From: UBA4416 sp964541155
GTDB lineage: Bacteria; Bacteroidota; Bacteroidia; B-17B0; Aurantibacillaceae
Direction: 5' to 3'
DNA: 64,000 bases
Assembly: GCA_964541155.1 (NCBI GenBank)
Contig: CAZIPC010000004.1
Coordinates: 124,001-188,000, forward strand
In this document: piece by piece, positions 34,476 to 45,349 of the stretch
Position numbering within the stretch: the stretch's first letter is position 1
How the letters are laid out: each line of letters begins with the position of its first letter
Translations under genes and position numbers: made by a program
Notes under the pieces: generated by a model
The model's input: only the letters and a program-made list of their open reading frames with translations
The model's database searches: none
Told to the model about the DNA's origin: nothing

Positions 34476-37400
34476 AAGATGTATCTGTGGATATACAAGT
34501 ATTTCTATTTACTGAAACTATATATGAATGTGTAATACTAGATAAAGTATTATTTATTTCTGTTAATGTTGGATTTGATATTATAGAAGAGTTTAAATTA
34601 GTTCCTGGACTCCAATTATACGTATACGATGTAATAGGATTATATCCAAGTGTCGTACTTTCTCCAGAACAGATGGTTCTATTTACTGCTAAATTTTTAA
34701 GAGCTAATGTTATTGGCAATTGAGACATAGTACAAGAGCATTGATTAGAGGTCGTGTCAAGAACTGCTATGAGGTGACATCCAGAACCAGATGGAATGTT
34801 TAGGGTATAGCTATAGGCAATACTCCCATTATTAGGAATTGATACATTAATCGTGTCTTGAGTAATTAAAATATCACCAGAATTATAAATACCATTAGAA
34901 TTAATATCATTATAATAATTAATTATTGTTGAATTCGATGCGTTAAGCGCTTCTCCAGTATTATTAATGTTAAAATTAATAAATGCTGTTTCTCCTGAAG
35001 GTGGATTGGGGATAGAGTAACCAATAGCATTAGAAAGGCTTAGATAGCTTTTATAAGTAAAAATAGGTAAAGTATCTCCTCCTGTAATTACTTTTACTCC
35101 GCATAAACTACCCGATAAAGAACATAATAATGCTGAACTACTTGTTGTTTTTGCCTCAAAATTAGAAATATTACAATTTAAAACAGTTGGATCCCCTATA
35201 AAATTGATTGTATAAACTGTACTATCATTCATTGAAACTCCATTTGGTAATTTCCAGCTTAAATGTTGTTGATTATTATAGAATGAAATACTAGGTATAG
35301 GATTAATAGGTGCATTATGAATAGCATTAAATGAATTTATAACATATGACACTCCATTGGGTAAAGTAACATCAATAGAGTCGGTATTTCCATAAGATAG
35401 TGGCCCTAAATTATGGCTTGAAATTCGTAATATTGAACTTGAATTACAGGGTGATATATAAGTGCTTTTTAGTTTTGTAGAAGTTAAATAAGGAGTGCTA
35501 GCGCCAATGATGCCTAGTTGCGAAGATAAAGAAACCAATTGTCCAGTTGAACTGCCACATCCACTTACCCCAAAAAAACTAAAGCTGGCTAAACTTCCTG
35601 ATGTATAACCACAGGTTGTTAAAACTTTAAACTTTATTTTAACAGCATTTAAGCCGTTACTCAATATTCCTGGCATTCCATTAATACCAATGCTTGGGCA
35701 TGATGCTGAAATATTATATTGATAAATTGTTCCACCTATATAAATTGGATCGCTTATGCTAACATAAGATGACGAAATTGGATATGCGAGTTGAGAACTA
35801 CCATTTACAATATTTACTCCTATAGGTAAATTTACACTAACTGTTAGGTTATATACGCTTCCTAATTGAATATTAGTTCCTATAACTTCATATGACGCAG
35901 TGTCACATAAATTAACTGTAGTTGCTGGAGTAATTACATTTGTTATTAATAATGGCGTTTGTGGTGTTTCTCTTAGTGTTATTTTTTTAGTTGTACATGG
36001 ATATGATTGTAAGTTTATTGGATAACCTTGACAGTTCCATCCTGCGTGAATAACAATACTGTCTTGAGAGCATAAATTATATGATCCATACAATTTATAA
36101 TTTTTTATTACTCCTCCATTTAAAGAACCCAGTTGATAAATTCCATTATTTGGAGTAATGGTATTGTTAGTGGCAATATCAACTACTGTTGTAATAGTAA
36201 TACCAGAAATAATAGGAGCAGAAATCCAAGTATTAAAAGCTGTATGTGAAGATGTATTAGATAGTGATATGTCCCATGAAATAATATTTGTAGTAGCATT
36301 TATATTTGGAAGTAAAGATTGTATGAAGATATTTGGACCGCTATATGTAATTTGATCTTGCGTGCTATTTGAAATAATAGAATTATAGTTTTGATCTAAA
36401 TAAGCAGTAGGTTTAAATGTCCAATTATTTCCTATAGGTTGAGATACATTTTGTAATACTCCACAACTAGGTTCTAAAGTTGCTGTAAATACTCCTGCAA
36501 AACCATCATCACTAGGTTGTATGATAGGTGAAGAGCCACTAAAAAAATGACCTACAGGAAATTCAAGTGTAGTAGCATTTGGATTAATTGGATTAATAGA
36601 GTATGTTGAAGATACAGCAGAGCCAAATGTTCCAGCGGTTCTGTATTCATAAAAATTTGCTGCAATATATTTATATCCCGTAGGAGGAATTAATTTTAAT
36701 GTATCAATTGTAGCCCATTTTCTATATTCAAATGGAAATAAATTTCCTCCATTATAGTTATTACAGCATGGGCCTATCGAAAGGTAATAATTTTGATATG
36801 TAGTAAATTGATTACAATCAGAAGCTGAATAACTATCTGGACCCCAATTTGTGAAGTAATAACCTATAATTGAAAAATTTCCATCAAATGTGTTACAAGA
36901 AAATTTATTAATCGTGTTTGTTGGATTTGGAATATCAGAAACAAAAATTGTATTTGTAACCGTTGCAGGAATAATAGCTCCCCCAATATTTGTTGTTACT
37001 TTATATTGTGGTTCAAAAACTAATGAATCGTTATTTAAAAAAATAAAGTTAGAAGGAACTCCTCCGCTTGATATCAATGCACTTGAACTCAAGTCATATT
37101 TAAATGTTGCTGATGGAGGTACTGCGGTAACACTTCCTATATTACATGTTGCATATAATCCTAAATTTGGTCCTCTGTATATTTTTAGTTTTCCACCAAT
37201 GGCACTTAAATTATTGCCATTGGTAATGGTAGAACTTGCATAACAATATTGCCAGTTTGGATGATTACTACTGGTTTTTATAGTTGCATAAAAACTAGAT
37301 GTAATAGTGTCTCCGTACATAGCTCTACTTCTTTTTATTTTATTAAAATCTAACACTCCTGCAATATCAGGAACTCCATTATCATCATTATCAGGTAACC

Positions 37401-39243
37401 CATAACTAGTTCTTTTTATAGAATAATTTTTAAAATTTACGCCTTCGCAAGTTATTGGACAAACTAAATTTAAAGGGAAACTTGCAGTGTTAAGAAGCAT
37501 TTCACAGGTACATGATGTTGATGGCGAGTAATAAAAACCGATATCTATATTAGAAGGACCACTTGTGCAAGATGTGCAATTTCCAGTTAAATTAATTAAT
37601 AATTGAGCTTGATCTAGGGTAGTATATAGAGTTGAATTAAAAGGCGATGTACCAGAAAATATAGCTGTAATAACATTTCCACTCTGAGATACAGAAGATG
37701 GTATATAAGTAGAACTACCAGTACTATTAATTATTTTTACACTATTTGGCGAGTATGAAAAACAAGGACTTATGGTAAATGTTACTTTAAACGCAGCATC
37801 AGCTAATGCTGGAGAACTATTGTAAACACTATTTAATAAATAATTAAATGTTGCCGTTTGGCCACCCAATAAACTTGAAGGAGAACCATTATTAATGATG
37901 TTATTTATATAGTTTTGTTTATACACCATTCCCCAGGCTGGAGGAACTGTGTAATTATTTAAACATATGTTTTGGTAAGTTGCTGAATAAGCCCAACCAT
38001 TATAGTATCCATATCCGTATTGACAACAACTTTGTGTGTTCCAGGTTATTCTAACTGTATCTCCAGCATTAATTATAGGAATACTTAAATCTACAGCTCC
38101 TTTTGGATTAGATGATAAGCAATTTGTAGAATTACTAGCATATGTCGTAGATGGAATAAGAGTATTTGCAGGGCCACCATTTACTTTTTTAGTAATAGAA
38201 GATAATATAATCTCTGTTTGTTGTGATGGATCATAATAAGTAGGACCAGATGTTTGAAAAATTTTAACAAGAGTGTTAACGGCTTGACCAGAACCATTAT
38301 TTACAATAATAAGTGTTTGTTGACTATAGTTACCTATTCCTAAACATGGGTTTGTGTATGGTAGAGGTGTAATAACTAAATTAGGCACAGAGTTTGGAAA
38401 TGTAATATTAGCAGTTGAAACAGATGTTTGACAATTTTGAGAATTACAGCCCCATGATGCTTCAAAATTACTAGATACAGAAGAACAATTGGTTATAGAA
38501 ACTGTTTCACAAATAGTAATACTTTCGCCTGTTTCAAATAAATTGTTATTATTTCCTATGCCAGTGAAATCATTTCCATTTAATATATAGGTCTCTGTTC
38601 CAGAATTACTTAACCAAGCTCCTGGTGTTACCGAATTAATAACAACGCCATTGCCATGAATATTGGTTAATTTAAATGATGTTAATTCGCCTGTTCCGCC
38701 GTTAGTAATTGTAATGCATCTTGTGTATGAACCTCCAATATTTCCATTATAAGATTGATTAGTTATAGATGTAATAGATATATTTGGCTGTTTGACAAGA
38801 TATGTTTGAGTAGTATGCGTATCAAAATTACTATTATTATTAGCTATATAATTTACTTTAATTTGATTTTCAGTTGGTAGCCCTAAACTTAAATAATTTA
38901 ATATATCGCAGTTTGAAGTTGCAGAGAAGCTTATAGTAGTGGAGGTATTAGCATTTATATTAGATAAATTAAATGTAAGAGAGTTTGTTGGAGATAAAAC
39001 CGAAGTGGTAGCATTTGTTATTGAGCCTAATTGATAACTTATTCCAGATGGCATAGTTAAATTAACACTAACATTTGTTAAATTAAATGCTGATGGGTTT
39101 GTAATTGTAATTGAAAAATATTTTGATTGACCACAAATTGTAATATCATTTGGCACCACTGATGAAATAGTAATGTAACCTCCTGTTGAAAACGTATTAA
39201 GAGTTGATAATGAGATTAAAAATAGAAATAGTAGTTTTTTCAT
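34068..39243 (-). CDS. Giant T9SS-sorted surface protein, N-terminal part (to the N gap)
   Basis: About 1,725 residues from the ATG at 39241-39243 to the gap. A signal peptide (MKKLLFLFLISLSTLNTFS) is followed by several DUF11-like blocks: VSVNLTMPSGISYQLGS near 65 and SVNLPIGVNIVNGS and VTLPNGVSYVINS further on, separated by Cys-containing linkers. From about residue 1490 come DUF11-like NNTGEALNAS text and then the Ig-like units that run into the gap. The C-terminal part with its sorting domain is at 32141-33967. With a minimal gap of 134 bases the whole protein is 2,378 residues. A TA dinucleotide tract lies directly before the start codon. Confidence 0.88.
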
Positions 39244-39264
39244 ATATATATATATATATATATA
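39242..39264. repeat. TA dinucleotide tract at the giant gene's start codon
   Basis: A 23-base uninterrupted AT/TA run (11.5 units). Its last A and T are the first two bases of the giant gene's ATG. No other simple dinucleotide run of this length is seen in the window. Confidence 0.95.
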
Positions 39265-39488
39265 CAGTTTTACTATTACTAATTGTTTAGTAACAGATTA
39301 ATCAATGCGTAGCTTATTTATAAAACAAACTTCTTAAAATTAAAAAAATAAAATGTATTGATATGATTTTCTAATTAAAAAATTAGAAAAAAAATAGATT
39401 ATTGAAAAAATAATTCAACTAAATCATTTTAATATTAAGCTTTATATAACTCATACATTGAGTTAAAAATACGAATAAATAAAAAAAA

Positions 39489-40103
39489 TTATTTCTTCTT
39501 TTTTTCAATTCCTTTCCATTCAAAGGTTTTAATCATGTGAATGATGTCTTTTCTTAAAAAGTCAACTACTATTTTTAGAGAATCTATATTTGGAACAACG
39601 TTAAAATATAATGCACCTCGCATAAAATGATGTGTGCTATCTGTTAAATAAAATTGAACATTAGATGCCGTATTACCACTAATATCATACACTAATCCAT
39701 ATACTTGTGAACTATCTCTTATAATTACTGTTTCGTCTAATCCAGTTGCTTTAATTTGATGTTTGATAGCGAAATCTCTACTGTCATTTAAAAAAGTATC
39801 TAAATTATTAGTTACTACTTTATAACTTAAGTGTATTTGGGCATTATATCTAGGAAAGTTAACATTTATCCAACAAGGGTTTGTTCCTTTATGTTTGTCG
39901 TTGCTAATATTGGCGTATGTAGGAATTTCAAAACTATATGGGCATAAGCTATCATAAAGTCGATATGATTTTTCAGGAAAAATTATTCTAGGATACCCTT
40001 TTGGTTTGGGTATGTATACAGTTTCGTCTTCATCATTACCACATGATGAAAATACTACAATACTAGATATTAAAATGGCTAATATGTTTTTAAATTTAAT
40101 CAT
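39489..40103 (-). CDS. gldD: Gliding motility lipoprotein GldD
   Basis: A 204-residue lipoprotein: signal sequence with Cys21 (VVFSSC) as the likely lipidated residue, then the GldD hallmarks PKPKGYPRIIFPEKSY, CPYSFEIPTYANI, CWINVNFPRYNAQIHLSYK and GLVYDISGNTASNVQFYLTDS. GldD is a Bacteroidota envelope protein needed for gliding and T9SS function in Flavobacterium; its exact task is unknown. The usual gldE neighbour between ssb and gldD is absent: only 78 bases separate gldD from ssb. Confidence 0.95.
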   Translation of the reverse strand: MIKFKNILAILISSIVVFSSCGNDEDETVYIPKPKGYPRIIFPEKSYRLYDSLCPYSFEIPTYANISNDKHKGTNPCWINVNFPRYNAQIHLSYKVVTNNLDTFLNDSRDFAIKHQIKATGLDETVIIRDSSQVYGLVYDISGNTASNVQFYLTDSTHHFMRGALYFNVVPNIDSLKIVVDFLRKDIIHMIKTFEWKGIEKKKK

Positions 40104-40181
40104 ACAACAAATTTACATAATAAAAAATCTAAGTATGGTAATTACATTAAATTTGATAACAACTTATTATAATTTAAAATT

Positions 40182-40607
40182 TTAGAACGGTAAATTATCT
40201 TTTTTATCTAAATCATCAAAATTTATATTGTTACTTGCGTCATTTAAATTAGATGAGTTTTGATTAGGAGAATTTTCCTTTTTTTGAAGCACCAAAAAAG
40301 ATTCTCCAACTATTTCTGTAACACTTCGTTTATTGCCATCCTTATCAATCCATTGGCGAGTTTGTATTTTACCTTCTAAATAAATTTGAGTTCCTTTTTT
40401 TAAAATTTTTTCTGCGCTTTCGGCCATACTTCGCCATAATACAATGTTATGCCACTCTGTTTGCTCTATTTTATTGCCATTTTTATCTTTATGAAATTCA
40501 CTAGTTGCCATACTAAAATTAGCACGAGCAATATTGCCCTCTAAATATTTTAATTCAGGATCTTTTCCTAAATTTCCTACCAATATTACTTTATTTACAC
40601 CTCCCAT
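40182..40607 (-). CDS. ssb: Single-stranded DNA-binding protein
   Basis: A 141-residue SSB with an OB fold at 1-110 (MGGVNKVILVGNLGKDPELKY at the start, NFSMATSE, TEWHNIVLW, KKGTQIYLEGKIQTRQW) and a flexible tail ending in DKKDNLPF. The acidic DDLDKKDNLPF tip is the protein-docking peptide that recruits repair enzymes. It is divergent from pcrA and upstream of gldD on the same strand. Confidence 0.96.
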   Translation of the reverse strand: MGGVNKVILVGNLGKDPELKYLEGNIARANFSMATSEFHKDKNGNKIEQTEWHNIVLWRSMAESAEKILKKGTQIYLEGKIQTRQWIDKDGNKRSVTEIVGESFLVLQKKENSPNQNSSNLNDASNNINFDDLDKKDNLPF

Positions 40608-40768
40608 ATAATTTTAAAATTAGCTTTAATTTATTTACGCAAACAAAGTAACTTTTTTTTGTTTTTGCAATGGTGTTTTTATAAAAAAATAAATTGTTTT
40701 TTTATAAATTAATCTATAAGAGTTTATAATTTTTTTAGGTTAGTATAACTTAAACTCTTATAATAATG

Positions 40769-40776
40769 TATTTTTG
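40769..40776 (+). promoter_or_regulatory. Probable -7 element of pcrA
   Basis: TATTTTTG fits TAnnTTTG and ends 5 bases before the pcrA ATG, so the mRNA would be almost leaderless. A clear -33 TTG is not seen. Confidence 0.5.
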
Positions 40777-40781
40777 TATTA

Positions 40782-43205
40782 ATGAGCAATTATTTAAATG
40801 AATTAAACCCAGTGCAGCGCTTGGCTGCCGAAACAACGGAAGGGCCTGTAATGATTATTGCAGGAGCCGGTTCAGGAAAAACAAGAGTATTAACCTATCG
40901 CATTGCCCATATTATGGAAAAGGGGGGAGATGCATTTAATATATTATCTCTAACATTTACTAATAAAGCGGCTCGCGAAATGAAAGAACGAATTGGTAAA
41001 ATTGTTGGAAATAAAGAAGCTAAAAATATTTGGATGGGCACATTCCACTCAATTTTTGCAAAAATATTACGATTTGAAGCAGAAAAATTAGGATATCCTT
41101 CAAATTTTACCATTTACGATACTGACGATAGCAAGGGAGTTATTAAAGATATTTTAAAACAATTAAATTTAGATGATAAAGTATACAAGCCTTCTTTAGT
41201 TTTAAATCGGATTTCTTCAGCAAAAAATAGTTTAATATCAGCTCATCAATATGCTAATAATCCAATTACTCAAGCCGAAGATAGAGCTTCTAATAAACCA
41301 TTATTAGGTCAAATTTACTTAGCCTACCAAAAGCGTAATTTTAAGTCTGGCGCAATGGATTTTGATGATTTATTGTATAATACAAATATTTTATTGAGAG
41401 ATTTTCCGGATGTACTATTAAAATATCAAAGTAAATTTAAGTATATATTAGTAGATGAGTATCAGGATACTAATTTTTCTCAGTATGTAATTGTTAAGCA
41501 ATTGGCAGCACGTTTTCAAAATATTTGTGTTGTAGGAGATGATGCGCAAAGTATTTACTCTTTTAGAGGAGCGAATATTCAAAATATTTTAAATTTCGAA
41601 AAAGATTACCCAGATTTAAAAACATTTAAGCTTGAACAAAATTATAGAAGCACTCAAACTATTGTAAAGGCTGCAAGCGCAGTAATTGCAATTAATAAAG
41701 ATCAGTTTAAAAAAAATATTTTTACTGATAATGAAGAGGGTGAAAAAATAAAAATTATAAAAGCCAATACAGATAACGAAGAGGGGCAAAAAGTAGCTGC
41801 TTCTATATATGAAACTCATTATACTCAGCAGGCTCATTATAAAGATTTTGCAATTCTATATCGTACAAATGCACAATCTAGGGCTTTTGAGGAAGCTTTA
41901 AGAAAATTAAATATCCCATATAAAATATACGGAGGTGTTTCTTTTTATCAACGTAAGGAAATTAAAGATGCATTATCTTATTTTAGATTATCAATTAATC
42001 ATAACGATGATGAATCTTTAAAGAGAATTATTAATTATCCCACAAGAGGTATAGGTCAAACTACTATTGATAAGGTCATGATAGCCGCTATGGAACATGA
42101 CATTAGTATGTGGCAGGTGTTAGATAATTTGAAAGATTTTAATATTGGTATTAATTCAGGAACAGCATCAAAAATTTCTGAGTTTACAACTATGATTAAA
42201 ACATTTTCGATGATGATACCATATAAAGATGCATTTGAGTGCGCAAATCATATTGCAGTAACGAGTGGTATTGTTAAAGATTTATATCATGATAAAACTC
42301 CTGAGGGCGTTAGTCGTTATGAAAACATTCAAGAATTATTAAATGGAATAAAAGATTTTGTAGAACAAGAGAGAACGCCACAAGAGGAGGAATTAAAGGA
42401 AGCTATTGTAAGTTATGTGGATAATAATCCTATTGAATTGTTTGATAAACCGGAGCAAACTTCTGAATTAAAAACTCTTGATGAATTTATGCAAGAAATT
42501 ACTTTATTAACAGACGTTGATAAAGAAAAAGAAGATGAGAAAAATGCTGATAAAGTATCGATGATGACTATACATGCCTCTAAAGGCTTAGAGTTTCCTC
42601 ATGTTCATATTGTTGGATTAGAAGAGAATTTGTTTCCCTCTCAAATGGCGTTAAACAGTAGAAGTGAATTAGAAGAAGAGAGAAGATTATTTTATGTAGC
42701 AATTACTCGTGCCGAAAAAAAAGCAACTGTTAGTTTTGCTACAACGCGCTATAGGTTTGGAAATATTATATATTGTGAACCTAGCCGATTTATTGATGAG
42801 TTAGATGAAAGTTGCATTGATTTTCCTCAAGATGCAGAAAAAAGAAAATTTAGTAATGATTTATTTAATCGCTCAAATAAATCAGTTCAAACACATGCAA
42901 ATGCGTTTGAAACGAAATATAAAGATACTGGGTATGTAAAGTCTGAACCAAAACAAATTAATTTTTCACCTCCTAAAAAGCTTATTCCATTAGCTAAAAG
43001 AATGGCCGCTTCCAATACACCAACTGATAATAGCGCTAACGCTAACTTAAGAATAGGTGCAGTAGTTGAACATGAAAAATTTGGCATTGGAGAAGTAACT
43101 TCAATAGAAGGGATTTATCCAGAATCTAAGGCTTGTATTCAATTTAAAAATGTGGGAGAAAAAAACTTATTATTAAAATATGCTAAATTAAAATTAGTGA
43201 TGTAA
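40782..43205 (+). CDS. pcrA: UvrD/PcrA-type DNA helicase
   Basis: An 807-residue superfamily 1 3'-5' helicase. Motifs in order: LNPVQRLAAE (Q motif), AGAGSGKTRVL (Walker A, about 27-37), LTFTNKAAREMKERI, VDEYQDTN (Walker B), GDDAQSIYSFRGA, LEQNYRS, MTIHASKGLEF and the closing YVAITRAEKK. A C-terminal region (from about 745) with GAVVEHEKFGIGEV is the Tudor-like RNA polymerase-binding end typical of PcrA. It acts in repair, fork restart and clearing of stalled polymerase. It is divergent from ssb. Confidence 0.95.
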   Translation: MSNYLNELNPVQRLAAETTEGPVMIIAGAGSGKTRVLTYRIAHIMEKGGDAFNILSLTFTNKAAREMKERIGKIVGNKEAKNIWMGTFHSIFAKILRFEAEKLGYPSNFTIYDTDDSKGVIKDILKQLNLDDKVYKPSLVLNRISSAKNSLISAHQYANNPITQAEDRASNKPLLGQIYLAYQKRNFKSGAMDFDDLLYNTNILLRDFPDVLLKYQSKFKYILVDEYQDTNFSQYVIVKQLAARFQNICVVGDDAQSIYSFRGANIQNILNFEKDYPDLKTFKLEQNYRSTQTIVKAASAVIAINKDQFKKNIFTDNEEGEKIKIIKANTDNEEGQKVAASIYETHYTQQAHYKDFAILYRTNAQSRAFEEALRKLNIPYKIYGGVSFYQRKEIKDALSYFRLSINHNDDESLKRIINYPTRGIGQTTIDKVMIAAMEHDISMWQVLDNLKDFNIGINSGTASKISEFTTMIKTFSMMIPYKDAFECANHIAVTSGIVKDLYHDKTPEGVSRYENIQELLNGIKDFVEQERTPQEEELKEAIVSYVDNNPIELFDKPEQTSELKTLDEFMQEITLLTDVDKEKEDEKNADKVSMMTIHASKGLEFPHVHIVGLEENLFPSQMALNSRSELEEERRLFYVAITRAEKKATVSFATTRYRFGNIIYCEPSRFIDELDESCIDFPQDAEKRKFSNDLFNRSNKSVQTHANAFETKYKDTGYVKSEPKQINFSPPKKLIPLAKRMAASNTPTDNSANANLRIGAVVEHEKFGIGEVTSIEGIYPESKACIQFKNVGEKNLLLKYAKLKLVM

Positions 43206-43344
43206 TTATTTTTTATAAGATTTAAGTTTTAATATCTCAAATTTTAATACAGTTATAATACGTTTACTTACTAATTTTAAATTCAAAAAACATAAATAAA
43301 GTGCAGAGTGGATATATTTAGTCAAGCATTTTTAAATTACATAT

Positions 43345-43857
43345 TTATTTTGTTGGAGTATTATTTGTTTTAGACATTTTTATTAAAAAATATAATATTG
43401 GTATGTATATTAAACCTAATATTATTGGTAAAAACCATATTCCAAATCCATCTGTTTGCCCGTAAGCATTTTTAATAGTTTTAAAGATAATAATGCCAAA
43501 AACAAGCACAATATTTAACTTTAAAAATCTTATCATTTTTGTAGCATCAGTATATAGTTTCATCGCGTTAAAACTTGTAACGGGTGTTGGATAATTAAAA
43601 ACATGTGGAAATTGATTTAAAATGCTAAGACCTATGAAAACAATAGTTGCAATTACTGGTAAAATAAAAATAGTGCTTTTGTTACCAAAACCGTCAGTTT
43701 TGCCAATGCCATTATAGTGTATGGGTATAGTATTTGGAAGTAAATAATAGCTTTTCATTACCAAAGTCCAAATAATAACAATAAATAGCCAACCTATAAT
43801 TTCAATCACTTTATCCGTAATACTGAGCTTTATTTTTAACTTAGGTTTTTCTTCCAT
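43345..43857 (-). CDS. DUF1648 family membrane protein
   Basis: A 170-residue integral membrane protein with four hydrophobic segments (about 17-35, 63-80, 112-126 and 142-158). The motif LLPNTIPIHYNGIGKTDGFGNK is the DUF1648 signature. The family includes SdpI-like immunity proteins, but this short form has no assigned role. It is alone between pcrA, which converges on it, and accC, whose terminator lies between the two. Confidence 0.85.
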   Translation of the reverse strand: MEEKPKLKIKLSITDKVIEIIGWLFIVIIWTLVMKSYYLLPNTIPIHYNGIGKTDGFGNKSTIFILPVIATIVFIGLSILNQFPHVFNYPTPVTSFNAMKLYTDATKMIRFLKLNIVLVFGIIIFKTIKNAYGQTDGFGIWFLPIILGLIYIPILYFLIKMSKTNNTPTK

Positions 43858-43886
43858 TCTCTGTAGTTTATTATTTTATATTAAAT

Positions 43887-43918
43887 AAAAAAGCCTTTCA
43901 AATTCTGAAAGGCTTTTT
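43887..43918 (-). terminator. Intrinsic terminator after accC
   Basis: Arms AAAAAAGCCTTTCA (43887-43900) and TGAAAGGCTTTTT (43906-43918) around a 5-base loop. On the minus strand the hairpin is followed by six T. It lies directly after the accC stop codon. Confidence 0.9.
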
Positions 43919-43919
43919 G

Positions 43920-45263
43920 TTATGCTTTATTAAAGTCCCAAGTTTCCATGAACTTGGTGGTGTAATTTCCAGCTTTAAAATCTTCATTTTGCATCAATTT
44001 AATATGAAATGGAATTGTAGTTTTAACTCCTTCAATCACATATTCGCTTAATGCACGGTGCATTTTAGCAATAGCTTCCTCTCTTGTTTGTGCAACTGTA
44101 ATTAACTTACCTACCATGCTGTCATAGTTTGGAGGTATACGATAACCGCTGTAAACATGAGAATCTACGCGTATTCCATGACCTCCAGGAGTATGTAATG
44201 TAGTAATTAAACCAGGAGATGGAGCAAAATTCTTAAAAGGATCCTCAGCGTTAATTCGGCATTCAATAGCATGCAACTGTGGATAATAGTTTTTTCCGCT
44301 AATAGGAACACCAGCAGCTACTAAAATTTGTTCACGTATTAAGTCGTAATTAATAACTTCTTCAGTAATAGGATGTTCTACTTGAATACGAGTATTCATT
44401 TCCATGAAGTAAAAATTACGATGCTTATCAACTAAAAATTCAACAGTACCTACACCTTCATAACCAATTGATAAAGCTGCTTTTACAGCTGCATCACCCA
44501 TCGCTTCTCGTAATTCTGGAGTCATAAATGGAGAAGGAGTTTCTTCAACTAGTTTTTGGTGACGACGTTGTACGGAGCAATCTCGTTCACTTAAGTGGCA
44601 AGCTTTACCATGAGCATCACCAACAATTTGAATTTCAATATGACGTGGCTCTTCTATATATTTTTCCATATACATAGCGCCATTACCAAATGCTGCAGTT
44701 GCTTCATGTGTAGCACTATCCCAAGCTGCCTGAAAATCCTCTTCTTTCCAAATAATTCGCATTCCTTTACCACCACCACCGGCAGTAGCTTTTATAATCA
44801 CGGGATATTTAATACCTTTTGCTAATTCCATGCCCTGGGCAGCACTCTCTAATAATCCTTCAGAGCCAGGAACACAAGGAACACCAGCAGCAATCATTGT
44901 AGCTTTAGCATTGCTTTTATCTCCCATTTGATTAATCATTTCAGGAGAAGCACCAATGAATTTAATTTTATTTTGACGACAAATTTCAGAAAACTTAGCA
45001 TTTTCACTTAAAAATCCATAACCTGGGTGTATAGCATCTGCATTTGTAATTTCGGCAGCAGCTATAATATTTGCCATATTTAAGTAACTGTCTTTACTTT
45101 GAGGAGGACCAATACAAACAGCTTCATCTGCAAATTTAACATGTAATGAATCTTTATCGGCAGTAGAGTATACAGCAACTGTTTTAATCCCCATCTCTTT
45201 ACATGTTCTGATAACACGCAGAGCAATTTCGCCACGATTGGCAATTAATATCTTTTTAAACAT
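43920..45263 (-). CDS. accC: Biotin carboxylase, acetyl-CoA carboxylase subunit
   Basis: AccC carboxylates biotin on the carrier AccB using ATP and bicarbonate, the first half of malonyl-CoA formation. The 447-residue ATP-grasp protein shows MFKKILIANRGEIALRVIRT, the ATP loop KATAGGGGKGMRI, HIEIQIVGD, the metal-binding EMNTRIQVEHPITEE and ECRINAEDP. Length is normal. It follows accB by 86 bases on the same strand and ends at a strong terminator, so accB-accC form a two-gene operon. Confidence 0.97.
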   Translation of the reverse strand: MFKKILIANRGEIALRVIRTCKEMGIKTVAVYSTADKDSLHVKFADEAVCIGPPQSKDSYLNMANIIAAAEITNADAIHPGYGFLSENAKFSEICRQNKIKFIGASPEMINQMGDKSNAKATMIAAGVPCVPGSEGLLESAAQGMELAKGIKYPVIIKATAGGGGKGMRIIWKEEDFQAAWDSATHEATAAFGNGAMYMEKYIEEPRHIEIQIVGDAHGKACHLSERDCSVQRRHQKLVEETPSPFMTPELREAMGDAAVKAALSIGYEGVGTVEFLVDKHRNFYFMEMNTRIQVEHPITEEVINYDLIREQILVAAGVPISGKNYYPQLHAIECRINAEDPFKNFAPSPGLITTLHTPGGHGIRVDSHVYSGYRIPPNYDSMVGKLITVAQTREEAIAKMHRALSEYVIEGVKTTIPFHIKLMQNEDFKAGNYTTKFMETWDFNKA

Positions 45264-45349
45264 ACCTTTTTCAATTAGTTAAATTATAGATAACTCGTTA
45301 ATTAGACAATTTCTTTTTGTCAAATATTTTTAATCGACCAATTGTCGAA

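Noticed and set aside
34487..38236. Several open frames of 65-117 codons on the plus strand within the giant gene
   Set aside because: They are antisense to a long coding region with strong repeat structure, have odd composition and no recognisable domains.
39360..39395. AT-only inverted repeat TCTAATT/AATTAGA downstream of gldD as a terminator
   Set aside because: The stem has almost no GC and is over 90 bases past the gldD stop; in such AT-rich sequence it is expected by chance.
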